Assembly (NCBI GenBank): GCA_045589215.1
Contig: JAZNOQ010000157.1
Span: 1-32,825, forward strand
Length of the DNA stretch: 32,825 bases
Direction of reading: 5' to 3'
Source of the DNA: JAZNOQ01 sp045589215
GTDB lineage: Bacteria > Bacillota > Clostridia > Oscillospirales > CAG-272
Each line of letters starts with the position of its first letter. The stretch's first letter is position 1. Under the pieces are notes generated by a model. The model did not search any database, was not told the origin of the DNA, and saw nothing but the letters and a program-made list of their open reading frames with translations. Both the position numbers and the translations under genes were made by a program. Below are positions 6,574 through 14,074 of this stretch, piece after piece.

Positions 6574-8139
6574 TTATTCGGTTACGGCACCCGTGCGAGC
6601 CGCTTCGAAGTCCTCTTCGATCTCCTTTGAGGGTGCCTTTGTCAAAAGCGAGACCACTACAATGCAAATGGAAGAGAAGATGAATGCGGGGAGCAGCTCG
6701 TAGATGGCGAAGACGCCGCCGAGCTCGCTCAGCACGAGCTTCCAGAAGAATACCATAGCGCCGCCGCTGATCATACCCGCGATAGCACCGGGCTTATTGA
6801 TACGCTTCCAGAAGAGCGAGAAGAGCATAAGCGGACCGAAGGTCGCGCCGAAGCCCGCCCAAGCGAAGGAGACGATCTCAAAGATCACGCTCTTTTCGTC
6901 AAGTGCGATAACGATGCCGATCAGGGCAAGCACGAGGAGCGTGATGCGGGAGACCCACATGACCTGCTTGTCGGTTGCGGATCTCTTGAAGATCCCTTGA
7001 AAAATGTTCTTGGAGAATGCCGATGCCGCGATCAGGAGATAGGAATCGGACGAGCTGATCGTGGCGGCGAGGATACCTGCCATGACGAAGCCTGCGAGAA
7101 TGGGAGGCAGGAAGGATCTTGACATCGTAATGAAGATGTTTTCGGCGGCAGATTTTGTCAGGTGAGCCACGGGGAAGATCTGACGTCCGATGATACCGAT
7201 AAATACGGCAACGGCAAGGGAGATCGCGACCCATACCATCGCGATGCGGCGGGAGGTCTTAAGCTCGCTTTCCTTGCGGATCGCCATAAAGCGGAGAAGC
7301 ACCTGAGGCATACCGAAGTATCCGAGGCCCCACGCCATCATAGAGCAAACCGAGATAAGCCCGTAATTTGACGCTTCGCCGAAGAGAGGCTTTCCGCTTT
7401 CGACGATCTGTTGACCGTCGGCGCCAACCGTAGGTGTGGCAAGACCGAAGAACTCAAGGAAGCCGGGAATGTTGTTGGCGTTATCGATGACCGCTCCGAA
7501 GCCGCCTGTTTTTATAACACCGACGATGACGATAACGGAAAGGGCTACTATCATAACGATAGACTGCATAAAATCGGAAGCGCTTTCGGCAAGAAATCCG
7601 CCAAGGATCGTGTAGACCAGAACGAAGACTGCGCCGAGGATCAGCATCAGCTGATACGGCATACCGAAGAGGGTGGAGAAGAGCTTTCCGCAGGTGACGA
7701 AGCAGCTTGCCGCATAGACCGTGAAGAAGATGAGAATGAACGAAGCCGCTATCAGCATAATGGCTTTGTTTTTCTCACGGAAGCGGTTTGAGAAAAATTC
7801 GGGCAGGGTGATCGCGTTATTGGCACGTACGCTGTATCTTCTGAGACGCTTTGATACGATGAGCCAATTGAGATAAGTGCCGACCGCGAGGCCGAGCGCC
7901 GTCCAGAATGCGTCTGCAAGACCGCACCAATAGGCAACGCCGGGAAGCCCCATCAGGAGCCAGCCGCTCATGTCGGACGCCTCCGCGCTCATAGCCGTGA
8001 CCCACGGACCGAGTGAACGTCCTCCGAGGAAGTATGCCTCTGAATTTTTGTTGGCGCGCTTTGCGTAGACCAAGCCGATCACGATGACAGCCGCCATATA
8101 TAGGATCATAGCGATCAGTATCTGTGTAGTAGGTTTCAT
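6574..8139 (-). CDS. putP: Sodium/solute symporter, PutP (proline) type, SSS family
   Basis: 521 residues with about thirteen membrane helices. It matches sodium/proline symporters: N-terminal YFLGGRSLGPWVTAMSAEASDMSGWL, the ATISSSDSYLLIAASAF segment whose serines bind Na+ and substrate, and the AWAGFGATFGPLMLFSLFWK helix. It takes up proline (or a related solute) with Na+, as nutrient or osmoprotectant. GGAGG lies five bases upstream of the ATG. It is monocistronic between its own promoter and a bidirectional terminator. It is divergent from two mechanosensitive channel genes, a pairing that would suit osmotic adaptation (inference). The substrate assignment rests on overall resemblance. Confidence 0.88.
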   Translation of the reverse strand: MKPTTQILIAMILYMAAVIVIGLVYAKRANKNSEAYFLGGRSLGPWVTAMSAEASDMSGWLLMGLPGVAYWCGLADAFWTALGLAVGTYLNWLIVSKRLRRYSVRANNAITLPEFFSNRFREKNKAIMLIAASFILIFFTVYAASCFVTCGKLFSTLFGMPYQLMLILGAVFVLVYTILGGFLAESASDFMQSIVMIVALSVIVIVGVIKTGGFGAVIDNANNIPGFLEFFGLATPTVGADGQQIVESGKPLFGEASNYGLISVCSMMAWGLGYFGMPQVLLRFMAIRKESELKTSRRIAMVWVAISLAVAVFIGIIGRQIFPVAHLTKSAAENIFITMSRSFLPPILAGFVMAGILAATISSSDSYLLIAASAFSKNIFQGIFKRSATDKQVMWVSRITLLVLALIGIVIALDEKSVIFEIVSFAWAGFGATFGPLMLFSLFWKRINKPGAIAGMISGGAMVFFWKLVLSELGGVFAIYELLPAFIFSSICIVVVSLLTKAPSKEIEEDFEAARTGAVTE

Positions 8140-8165
8140 ATTGACCTCCGAGATGTATTTTGTAT

Positions 8166-8194
8166 ATTATACCACACGATCGGTATAAAGTCAA
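8166..8194 (-). promoter_or_regulatory. putP promoter with embedded dyad
   Basis: On the minus strand, TTGACT (8194-8189), 17-base spacer, TATAAT (8171-8166). A perfect inverted repeat TTATACC/GGTATAA (8182-8188 with 8167-8173) fills the spacer and overlaps the -10, which is where a repressor would act. Confidence 0.85.
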
Positions 8195-8257
8195 TGTTCT
8201 TGCATAATTATTCGTGTGCTGTATCGAAATAAATTACGCCTCTTTTTCGATTTCCTG

Positions 8258-8303
8258 TTGACTTTTTTCGCGTTTTGTGCTATTCTTTATCTATCACGAT
8301 AGA
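8258..8303 (+). promoter_or_regulatory. Promoter of the first mscL-like gene
   Basis: TTGACT (8258-8263), 17-base spacer, TATTCT (8281-8286). A 6-base dyad TCTATC-AC-GATAGA (8290-8303) lies at the expected transcription start. Confidence 0.75.
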
Positions 8304-8320
8304 ATATAGGAGGTTTTGTT

Positions 8321-8917
8321 ATGGCAAAGCTTACGAAGGAAGAAAAGAAGGCACTTCGCGCGGCAAAACGCGAGGAACGGAAGAAGAACGGCTTCTGGGC
8401 AGATTTCAAGAAATTTATCACGAAGGGCAACGTGCTTGATATGGCGGTCGGCGTTGTCGTCGGTACTGCGTTCAACGCCATCGTCAACGGGCTTGTGAAA
8501 ATGATCATCAACCCCTGCGTTGCATTCTTTACGGACGGTGTCAGCCTCGACGAGCTTCAGTACGTCATTCGTCCCGAGGTCGTTGATGCAGAGGGTACGG
8601 TCGTGACCACCGAGCTTGCGATCCTGTACGGCGCTTGGATCCAGACGATCATCGATTTCCTCATCATTGCTCTGACCGTGTTTGTTGCTGTACGTGTCAT
8701 TCGCAAGATGGAGCGCAAGCTCAACGCGAAGGAGATCGCAGAGCAGGAAGCGCTCGCGGCGCAGAAGAAGGCTGAGGACGACGCAAAGGCGGCTGAGGCA
8801 AAGGCTGCGGCAGACGCAAAGGCAGCTGAGGAAAAGGCGATCATCGACGAGTACTACGAGAACATTCGCGAGCAGTCGAAGCTGCTCCGTGAGATCGCAG
8901 AGTCGGTCAAGAAGTGA
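8321..8917 (+). CDS. mscL: MscL-like large-conductance mechanosensitive channel, copy 1
   Basis: 198 residues; ordinary MscL is 130-150. A basic N-terminal extension (1-25) precedes the MscL core: FKKFITKGNVLDMAVGVVVGTAFNAIVNGLV (first helix), a periplasmic loop, then AILYGAWIQTIIDFLIIALTVFVAVRVI (second helix). The C-terminal ~65 residues form an Ala/Lys/Glu-rich coiled coil (AEDDAKAAEAKAAADAKAAEEKA), an extended version of the cytoplasmic bundle. The channel would open under membrane tension during hypo-osmotic shock. AGGAGG is eight bases before the ATG. A second, clearly related gene follows with its own promoter and terminator. Confidence 0.88.
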   Translation: MAKLTKEEKKALRAAKREERKKNGFWADFKKFITKGNVLDMAVGVVVGTAFNAIVNGLVKMIINPCVAFFTDGVSLDELQYVIRPEVVDAEGTVVTTELAILYGAWIQTIIDFLIIALTVFVAVRVIRKMERKLNAKEIAEQEALAAQKKAEDDAKAAEAKAAADAKAAEEKAIIDEYYENIREQSKLLREIAESVKK

Positions 8918-8950
8918 TCGGGCGCGCTTGATACATGGAATAAATAAAGC

Positions 8951-8989
8951 AACGGGATACCGCAGGTGACTGTGATATCCCGTTTTTTC
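8951..8989 (+). terminator. Rho-independent terminator between the two mscL copies
   Basis: AACGGGATA (8951-8959) pairs with TATCCCGTT (8976-8984), followed by a T tract. The -35 of the next promoter starts at 8990, directly at the end of that tract. Confidence 0.85.
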
Positions 8990-9018
8990 TTGACAACGGC
9001 AAGATTTTGTGGTATCAT
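8990..9018 (+). promoter_or_regulatory. Promoter of the second mscL-like gene
   Basis: TTGACA (8990-8995), 17-base spacer, TATCAT (9013-9018). Confidence 0.82.
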
Positions 9019-9053
9019 TCTACTGTGAAACGATTTATTTCGGAGGGTTGATC

Positions 9054-9716
9054 ATGGGAAAAGCCGATCTTGACATACTCGAAAAGCGGATCGAGGAGGC
9101 GGAAAAGCGCGAAAGAGCAGAGCTTCGCGCACGCCAAAAGGAAATATTTAAGAAGGAGCGTGTCAGCTTCTGGACCGATTTCAAGAAGTTCGTGACGAAG
9201 GGCAACGTGCTTGATCTTGCCGTCGGTGTTGTCATCGGTACTGCGTTCAACGCGATCGTCAACGGGCTTGTGAAAATGATCATCAACCCCTGCGTTGCGT
9301 ATTTTACGGACGGCGTGAGCCTTGAGGAGCTTCGGCACGTGATCAGAGAGGCAAGCGTCGATCCTGTGACGGGAGAGGAGATCGCCGAGCTTGCGATCCT
9401 CTACGGCGCGTGGATCCAAACGGTCATCGATTTTCTCATCATCGCGCTCAGCGTATTCGTCGCGGTGCGTGTGATCAAAACGGCAGACCGCAAGATCCGC
9501 GCGAAGGAGCTTGCAAAGAGGGAAGCCGAGGCGAAGCGGAAGAAGGCGGAGGAGGAGCGCAAGGCGGCAGAGGCGAAGGCGATCGCAGACCGATTGGCGC
9601 TTGAAGACAAGGCGGCGCGCGACAGATTTTACGCGAACGTCGAGCGGCAGACCGCTTTGCTCGAAAGGATCTCGCAGCGGCTTGATGCGGCGGAGGAAAA
9701 CGGGAAGAATATATAA
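9054..9716 (+). CDS. MscL-like large-conductance mechanosensitive channel, copy 2
   Basis: 220 residues from the ATG at 9054, which has GGAGGG six bases upstream; the frame's earlier GTG at 9009 lies before the -10 and is rejected. Architecture matches copy 1: a charged N-terminal helix (here longer, about 40 residues), the MscL core with GNVLDLAVGVVIGTAFNAIVNGLV, a second helix GAWIQTVIDFLIIALSVFVAVRVI, and a long Arg/Lys/Glu/Ala coiled coil. A 64-base stretch (9235-9298) matches copy 1 (8460-8523) with one mismatch, including third codon positions, whereas flanking codons have diverged. Separate promoters suggest the two channels can be expressed differently. Confidence 0.88.
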   Translation: MGKADLDILEKRIEEAEKRERAELRARQKEIFKKERVSFWTDFKKFVTKGNVLDLAVGVVIGTAFNAIVNGLVKMIINPCVAYFTDGVSLEELRHVIREASVDPVTGEEIAELAILYGAWIQTVIDFLIIALSVFVAVRVIKTADRKIRAKELAKREAEAKRKKAEEERKAAEAKAIADRLALEDKAARDRFYANVERQTALLERISQRLDAAEENGKNI

Positions 9717-9720
9717 ACGT

Positions 9721-9752
9721 AGGGCTGCTCCACAGTTGTGGAACAGCCCTTT
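9721..9752. terminator. Terminator between mscL copy 2 and the HAD phosphatase gene
   Basis: AGGGCTG (9721-9727) pairs with CAGCCCT (9744-9750), an inner TCCAC/GTGGA pairing continues after one C-A mismatch, loop AGTT. It serves two converging genes and is of the GGGCTG type. Confidence 0.75.
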
Positions 9753-9766
9753 GGCTATTGGATCAC

Positions 9767-10435
9767 TTATAGCGCGTCAAACGCCGCAACGTCCGTGAAA
9801 TCGCGGACGGTCAGTGCCGTCCCCTCGTAGAGCGGGTCACCGTCCTTTTCGACGAGCTGAACGATCGCGTGCGCGTTTGCGTTTCTTGCCGCGAGTACGC
9901 CCGAGCGTGAGTCCTCGAAAATAAGGCATTCGGATGCCGAAACGCCGGTCTTTTCTGCCGCGCGGAGGTAAAGCTCGGGATTTGGCTTACTCGGAAGCAC
10001 GCCGTCGTCCCAGACCATTTTGTCGAGCGAGAACCATCTGTCGATGCCGAATTCCTCGAAATAGAACTGAACGTTGCTGATCTCTGAGCCCGTTGCGATC
10101 GTGAAGGGAATACCGCATTCCTTCAGGTGGTCGAAGTAGTCCTCCGCGCCCTTTACGAGGTGGAAGGTCTCTTCGTCCCTTTTACAAAGCGAACGGTAGA
10201 GCGATTCCTTTTCGAAGGCAAGACGGTCGATCTCGCTTTTCGACAGATCCTCGCCGAAGTAGCGCGTTAAGATCTCGGGATTCGACTGCCCGAGGCAGTT
10301 CTTTCGGACCTCCTCCTCGGTGATCTCGATGCCGAGACGCTCGGGGAGGAAGATCTGCCACGCCTCAAGATGCTTCTTCGAGTCAAAAAAGAGCGTGCCG
10401 TTAAAGTCAAATAATACGCCGCGGTAGTTCATCAT
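9767..10435 (-). CDS. HAD-superfamily hydrolase with Asn at the acid/base position
   Basis: 222 residues, beta-phosphoglucomutase-like subgroup with a helical cap (about 20-90). Motif I is FDFNGTLF: the nucleophile Asp10 is present but the usual second Asp (DxD) is Asn12. Motif II Thr is in IATGSE, motif III Lys in PSKPNPE, and motif IV acids in FEDSRSGV. The Asn could lower phosphatase activity or mark a specialised subgroup. The first ATG overlaps the gpmI stop codon (ATGA), so translation is coupled; a second ATG follows directly. The link to gpmI hints at a role in sugar-phosphate or glycolytic by-product removal, which is inference. No substrate can be assigned. Confidence 0.82.
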   Translation of the reverse strand: MMNYRGVLFDFNGTLFFDSKKHLEAWQIFLPERLGIEITEEEVRKNCLGQSNPEILTRYFGEDLSKSEIDRLAFEKESLYRSLCKRDEETFHLVKGAEDYFDHLKECGIPFTIATGSEISNVQFYFEEFGIDRWFSLDKMVWDDGVLPSKPNPELYLRAAEKTGVSASECLIFEDSRSGVLAARNANAHAIVQLVEKDGDPLYEGTALTVRDFTDVAAFDAL

Positions 10436-12096
10436 ACGATCTCAATCAGCGATTCATCCCACATGGACGGTGCTTCAAAGCCCATCAGATTGACCATCGT
10501 AGCGGCAACGTTCGAAAGTCCGAACTGTCCGTTGTCTGCCTTCATCTTGTACGATGCCTTCGCATCGGTGTTGTCATAAATGATGCAGGGAACGGGGTTC
10601 AGGGTGTGCGAGGTCTTTGCCTTGTACGCGCCCGTCTTGCCTGCCTTCGGGAGTCCCGTCTTCTTGTCGCATTCGTACATCTCGTCGGCGTTGCCGTGGT
10701 CTGCCGTGATGAGTGCCACGCCATTTGCCTTGTCGAGAGCCGCGAGGATGCGGGTGAGCTGAAGGTCGAGGGCTTCCATCGAGCAACGGGTTGCCGCGAT
10801 CGAGCCCGTATGACCGACCATATCGCCGTTCGGGAAGTTGACGCGCAGGTAGCGGTACTTGCCCGACTCAAGCGCTTCGATAAGCGCATCGGTGATCTCC
10901 GCGCACTTCATCCACGGACGCTGCTCGAAGGGAACGACGTCAGAGGGGATCTCGATATAGGTTTCAAGCGTCTCGTCGAACTTGCCTGACTTGTTTCCGT
11001 TCCAGAAGTAGGTGACGTGACCGTACTTCTGCGTTTCGGAGATCGCGAGCATCGGAACGCCTGCGCCTACGAGATATTCGCTCATCGTGTTTGTGATCTC
11101 GGGGGGGGATACGAGGTACTTCTTCGGGATGTGGAGGACGCCGTCGTATTCGAGCATACCTGCGTAGCAGACCTTCGGAACACGGACACGGTCGAAGGGA
11201 GCGAAGTCGCCCTCCTCGGCGTCGAATGCCTTCGAGATCTCGATCGAACGGTCGCCGCGGAAGTTGAAGAAGATCACGCTGTCGCCGTCGTTTACCGTGC
11301 CGACGGGCGTGCCGTTTTCAGCGATGACGAAGGGATCGAGGTCCTGGTCGATCGCGCCCGTCTCGGTGCGGAGGGTGGTGTATGCTTCTTCAGCCGATGC
11401 GAACTGTCTGCCCTCGCCGAGCACGTGGGTCTTCCAGCCCGCCTCGACCATTGCCCAATTCGCCTCGTAGCGGTCCATCGTGATCTTCATTCTGCCGCCG
11501 CCCGATGCGATACGCGCGTCGAAGGATGCATCATTCAGAGAAGCGAGGAAGGCTTCGAAGGGTGCGATATAGTCCATACCCGAGGTCTCACCGACGTCTC
11601 TGCCATCGAGGAGGATGTGGACGCGAACGGTCTTGACACCCTCGGTCTTCGCTTCCTTCACCATTGCCTTCAGGTGGTCGATGTGCGAATGCACGTTGCC
11701 GTCGGAGAAAAGTCCGAGGAAGTGGAGGGTGGATGCGTTTGCCTTTACGTTTTTGACGAGTCCCTGCCAGGTGTCGGATGCGAACATCTTGCCCGACTCG
11801 ATCGAGTTCGAAACGAGCTTTGCGCCCTGTGCGAATACCTGACCTGCGCCGAGTGCGTTGTGACCGACCTCGGAGTTGCCCATATCGTCGTCGGAGGGAA
11901 GTCCGACCGCCGTACCGTGTGCCTTGAGGGAGACCATCGGGTACTCCTTCATGATACGGTCGAGGGTGGGGGTGTTCGCAAGTGCGACGGCGTTGCCGCA
12001 GGAATCAGCGGGAGCGATGCCGACGCCGTCCATAACGATCGTGAGGACGGGGCCCTTTACGCCGGAAAATCCGGAGAGGGGAGAAAGTTTTGCCAT
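10432..12096 (-). CDS. gpmI: 2,3-bisphosphoglycerate-independent phosphoglycerate mutase
   Basis: 554 residues from the ATG at 12096, which has AGGAAGGA nine bases upstream; the frame also opens at 12135 but that lies inside the -10 region. The enzyme interconverts 3- and 2-phosphoglycerate in glycolysis using two Mn ions. Landmarks: IVMDGVGIAP (metal Asp), DDDMGNSEVGHNALGAG with the phosphorylated serine (Ser75), LLDGRDVGE, and ADHGNADEM in the C-terminal alkaline-phosphatase-like half. It is some 40 residues longer than the common ~510-residue form but uninterrupted. It is the first gene of a two-gene operon with the HAD phosphatase. Confidence 0.95.
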   Translation of the reverse strand: MAKLSPLSGFSGVKGPVLTIVMDGVGIAPADSCGNAVALANTPTLDRIMKEYPMVSLKAHGTAVGLPSDDDMGNSEVGHNALGAGQVFAQGAKLVSNSIESGKMFASDTWQGLVKNVKANASTLHFLGLFSDGNVHSHIDHLKAMVKEAKTEGVKTVRVHILLDGRDVGETSGMDYIAPFEAFLASLNDASFDARIASGGGRMKITMDRYEANWAMVEAGWKTHVLGEGRQFASAEEAYTTLRTETGAIDQDLDPFVIAENGTPVGTVNDGDSVIFFNFRGDRSIEISKAFDAEEGDFAPFDRVRVPKVCYAGMLEYDGVLHIPKKYLVSPPEITNTMSEYLVGAGVPMLAISETQKYGHVTYFWNGNKSGKFDETLETYIEIPSDVVPFEQRPWMKCAEITDALIEALESGKYRYLRVNFPNGDMVGHTGSIAATRCSMEALDLQLTRILAALDKANGVALITADHGNADEMYECDKKTGLPKAGKTGAYKAKTSHTLNPVPCIIYDNTDAKASYKMKADNGQFGLSNVAATMVNLMGFEAPSMWDESLIEIV

Positions 12097-12137
12097 TTCA
12101 GTAGATCCTTCCTTTAGAAAAATTTCCATACACATCT

Positions 12138-12166
12138 ATTATATCTCGTTTTGCCGATAATTTCAA
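12138..12166 (-). promoter_or_regulatory. gpmI promoter
   Basis: Minus strand: TTGAAA (12166-12161), 17-base spacer, TATAAT (12143-12138). Confidence 0.82.
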
Positions 12167-12247
12167 GGGGGAGAGGGCGAGTTTTTTACGAAATTTTCAG
12201 GAAACGCGAAATTTTTGTAAAAAGTACGTGCGAAAGTGAAAAAGCCC

Positions 12248-12276
12248 TTGCAAATCGGGGCGAATTGTTGTATAAT
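12248..12276 (+). promoter_or_regulatory. mrp promoter
   Basis: TTGCAA (12248-12253), 17-base spacer, TATAAT (12271-12276). The leader contains a perfect 7-base-pair hairpin (12297-12303 with 12309-12315). Confidence 0.82.
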
Positions 12277-12345
12277 AATAAGGCTATAAAATTACAGACG
12301 GACGCCTTGTCCGTCAAACGTTGAACTCGTGAAAGGAAAACAGAA

Positions 12346-13176
12346 ATGGCAGAAGAATGCACCCATAACTGCTCGAGCTGCGGCGCCGATTGCCCCTCGA
12401 GAAATAAAGAAAGTATGATCGAAAAGCCGAACGCGGAGTCGAAGATCCGCCGCGTGATCGGCGTTGTCAGCGGAAAGGGGGGCGTCGGTAAGTCGATCGT
12501 CACCTCGATGCTGTCGGTGCTCATGCGGAGAAAGGGCTACCGCGTCGGCATTATGGATGCCGACATCACGGGTCCCTCGATCCCGAAGGCGTTCGGTCTC
12601 GCCCCCGGTGTGGAAAGCACCGAGACCGCGCTTCTCCCGAAGACCACGGCGTCGGGCATTGACGTAATGTCTCTGAACCTCCTCGTTGAGGATCCCGAGT
12701 CTCCCGTTATCTGGAGAGGTCCCGTTATCGCGGGTACGGTCAAGCAGTTCTGGACCGACGTTATCTGGAAGGATATCGACTATATGTTCGTCGATTGCCC
12801 TCCCGGAACGGGCGACGTACCGCTGACCGTATTCCAGTCGCTTCCGCTTGACGGTATCATCATCGTTACCTCTCCGCAGGAGCTTGTTTCGCTGATCGTC
12901 GCAAAGGCGTTCAAGATGGCTGAAATGATGAACGTTCCCGTCCTCGGACTTGTCGAGAATATGTCCTACGTCAAGTGCCCCGATTGCGGCAAGGAGCTTT
13001 ACGTGTTCGGTGAGAGCCGTATTGAGGAGACCGCGAAGGCGCATGGCACCGAGGTGCTTGGACGGCTTCCGATCGATCCGATGCTTGCGGGACTTGTTGA
13101 TAACGGCATGATCGAGGGCATGGAGGTCGATTACCTCGACGCGGCGGCTGATCGGATCGCTGAGAGACTGAATTGA
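12346..13176 (+). CDS. mrp: Mrp/Nbp35 family P-loop ATPase, Fe-S carrier
   Basis: 276 residues. It carries the deviant Walker A GKGGVGKS (about residues 44-51), the switch DADITGPS, Walker B-like FVDCPPGTGD, and the C-terminal CPDC pair (Cys211, Cys214) that bridges an Fe-S cluster between two subunits. The N-terminus adds Cys5-x3-Cys9-x2-Cys12-x3-Cys16, a compact cysteine cluster similar in idea to the ferredoxin-like N-terminus of eukaryotic Nbp35. The protein is expected to receive clusters from IscU and deliver them to apoproteins. AAAGGA precedes the ATG by eight bases. A SanA-like gene follows on the same strand. Confidence 0.93.
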   Translation: MAEECTHNCSSCGADCPSRNKESMIEKPNAESKIRRVIGVVSGKGGVGKSIVTSMLSVLMRRKGYRVGIMDADITGPSIPKAFGLAPGVESTETALLPKTTASGIDVMSLNLLVEDPESPVIWRGPVIAGTVKQFWTDVIWKDIDYMFVDCPPGTGDVPLTVFQSLPLDGIIIVTSPQELVSLIVAKAFKMAEMMNVPVLGLVENMSYVKCPDCGKELYVFGESRIEETAKAHGTEVLGRLPIDPMLAGLVDNGMIEGMEVDYLDAAADRIAERLN

Positions 13177-13251
13177 TTTTTGACTGCGGGGACGACGTCC
13201 GAAAACGATGTTGCCCCCGTGTTCTGTTTACGGAAAGGACCGCTCTCTTTG

Positions 13252-14022
13252 ATGAAAAAGAACCTTGAAAAATTGATCGCGGCGGTAAAAGCCGATTTCG
13301 AAAAATGGCGTGCGAGCTGCAGCGATCCGAAAATTGTGCGGCGCACGCTTTTCCGCACGCTCATCCTTTTCCTTGTGGTCGGACTTTGCGGTGTGATATT
13401 GATCCTTTCGGTCAGCGGTGCGATCGTCGACCGCGGAAGGGAGCGCATCTCGAGCCACGAGACGATCGACGCGTTTGCGGGGACGGGCGGGGAATACGAC
13501 TGTATTCTCGTGCTTGGCTGCGGCGTGAAGAAGGACGGTACGCCGAGTGACCGTCTTTACGACCGCGTGAAGGTCGGCGTTGATCTGTACCACGCGGGCG
13601 TTGCACCGAAGCTTCTCATGAGCGGCGACCACGGAAGGGAAGGTTACGACGAGGTGTCGGCGATGCTTGCGCTCGCTGTCGAGCTTGGCGTGCCGAAGGA
13701 GGACGTTTTCCTCGATCACGCGGGATTTTCAACCTATGAGAGCGTTTACCGCGCCGATTACATCTTTGACTGCGACAAAATGGTGATCGTCACGCAGGAT
13801 TACCATCTCTACCGCGCCCTCTACATTGCCGAGGCATTCGGGATCGAGGCGTACGGCGTGTCTGCCGATCTTCGTCCTTACCAAAGGATGCTTTACCACC
13901 ACACGCGCGAGACCCTCGCGCGGTGCAAGGATTTCTTCTACGCCCTGACGAAGCCTGAGCCGACACACCTTGGCGACAGGATCGACCTCTCGGGTGACGG
14001 AAGCGTGACGCACGAGGGATAA
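13252..14022 (+). CDS. SanA/YdcF-like DUF218 membrane-anchored protein
   Basis: 256 residues. A basic cytoplasmic N-terminus (1-45) is followed by one membrane helix (about 46-68: LFRTLILFLVVGLCGVILIL) and an outside domain of DUF218 type with VLGCGV, DRLYDRVKVGVDLY, LLMSGDHG, FSTYESVYRA and VTQDYHLYRAL. E. coli SanA affects envelope permeability and vancomycin exclusion; YdcF-like relatives are also envelope proteins. The biochemical reaction is unknown. The frame is open from a TTG at 13180, but the ATG at 13252 with GGAAAGGA upstream is favoured. It lies 75 bases after mrp with no promoter seen, so probably cotranscribed. Confidence 0.82.
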   Translation: MKKNLEKLIAAVKADFEKWRASCSDPKIVRRTLFRTLILFLVVGLCGVILILSVSGAIVDRGRERISSHETIDAFAGTGGEYDCILVLGCGVKKDGTPSDRLYDRVKVGVDLYHAGVAPKLLMSGDHGREGYDEVSAMLALAVELGVPKEDVFLDHAGFSTYESVYRADYIFDCDKMVIVTQDYHLYRALYIAEAFGIEAYGVSADLRPYQRMLYHHTRETLARCKDFFYALTKPEPTHLGDRIDLSGDGSVTHEG

Positions 14023-14030
14023 ATAGAAAA

Positions 14031-14072
14031 ATGCTGTCTCATCATTCGGTGAGACAGCATCTTTTATTTTGT
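14031..14072. terminator. Bidirectional terminator
   Basis: Perfect 11-base-pair stem (14031-14041 with 14050-14060), 8-base loop, T-rich on the right and A-rich on the left. It closes the mrp operon and the oppositely oriented galK operon. Confidence 0.9.
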
Positions 14073-14074
14073 TC

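Noticed and set aside
9009..9053. N-terminal extension of the second MscL copy
   Set aside because: It begins upstream of the predicted -10 and would replace a start with a proper GGAGGG site.
11017..12117. 366-residue open frame on the plus strand opposite gpmI
   Set aside because: Antisense shadow of gpmI; low-complexity composition from the opposite codons, no ribosome site of note.
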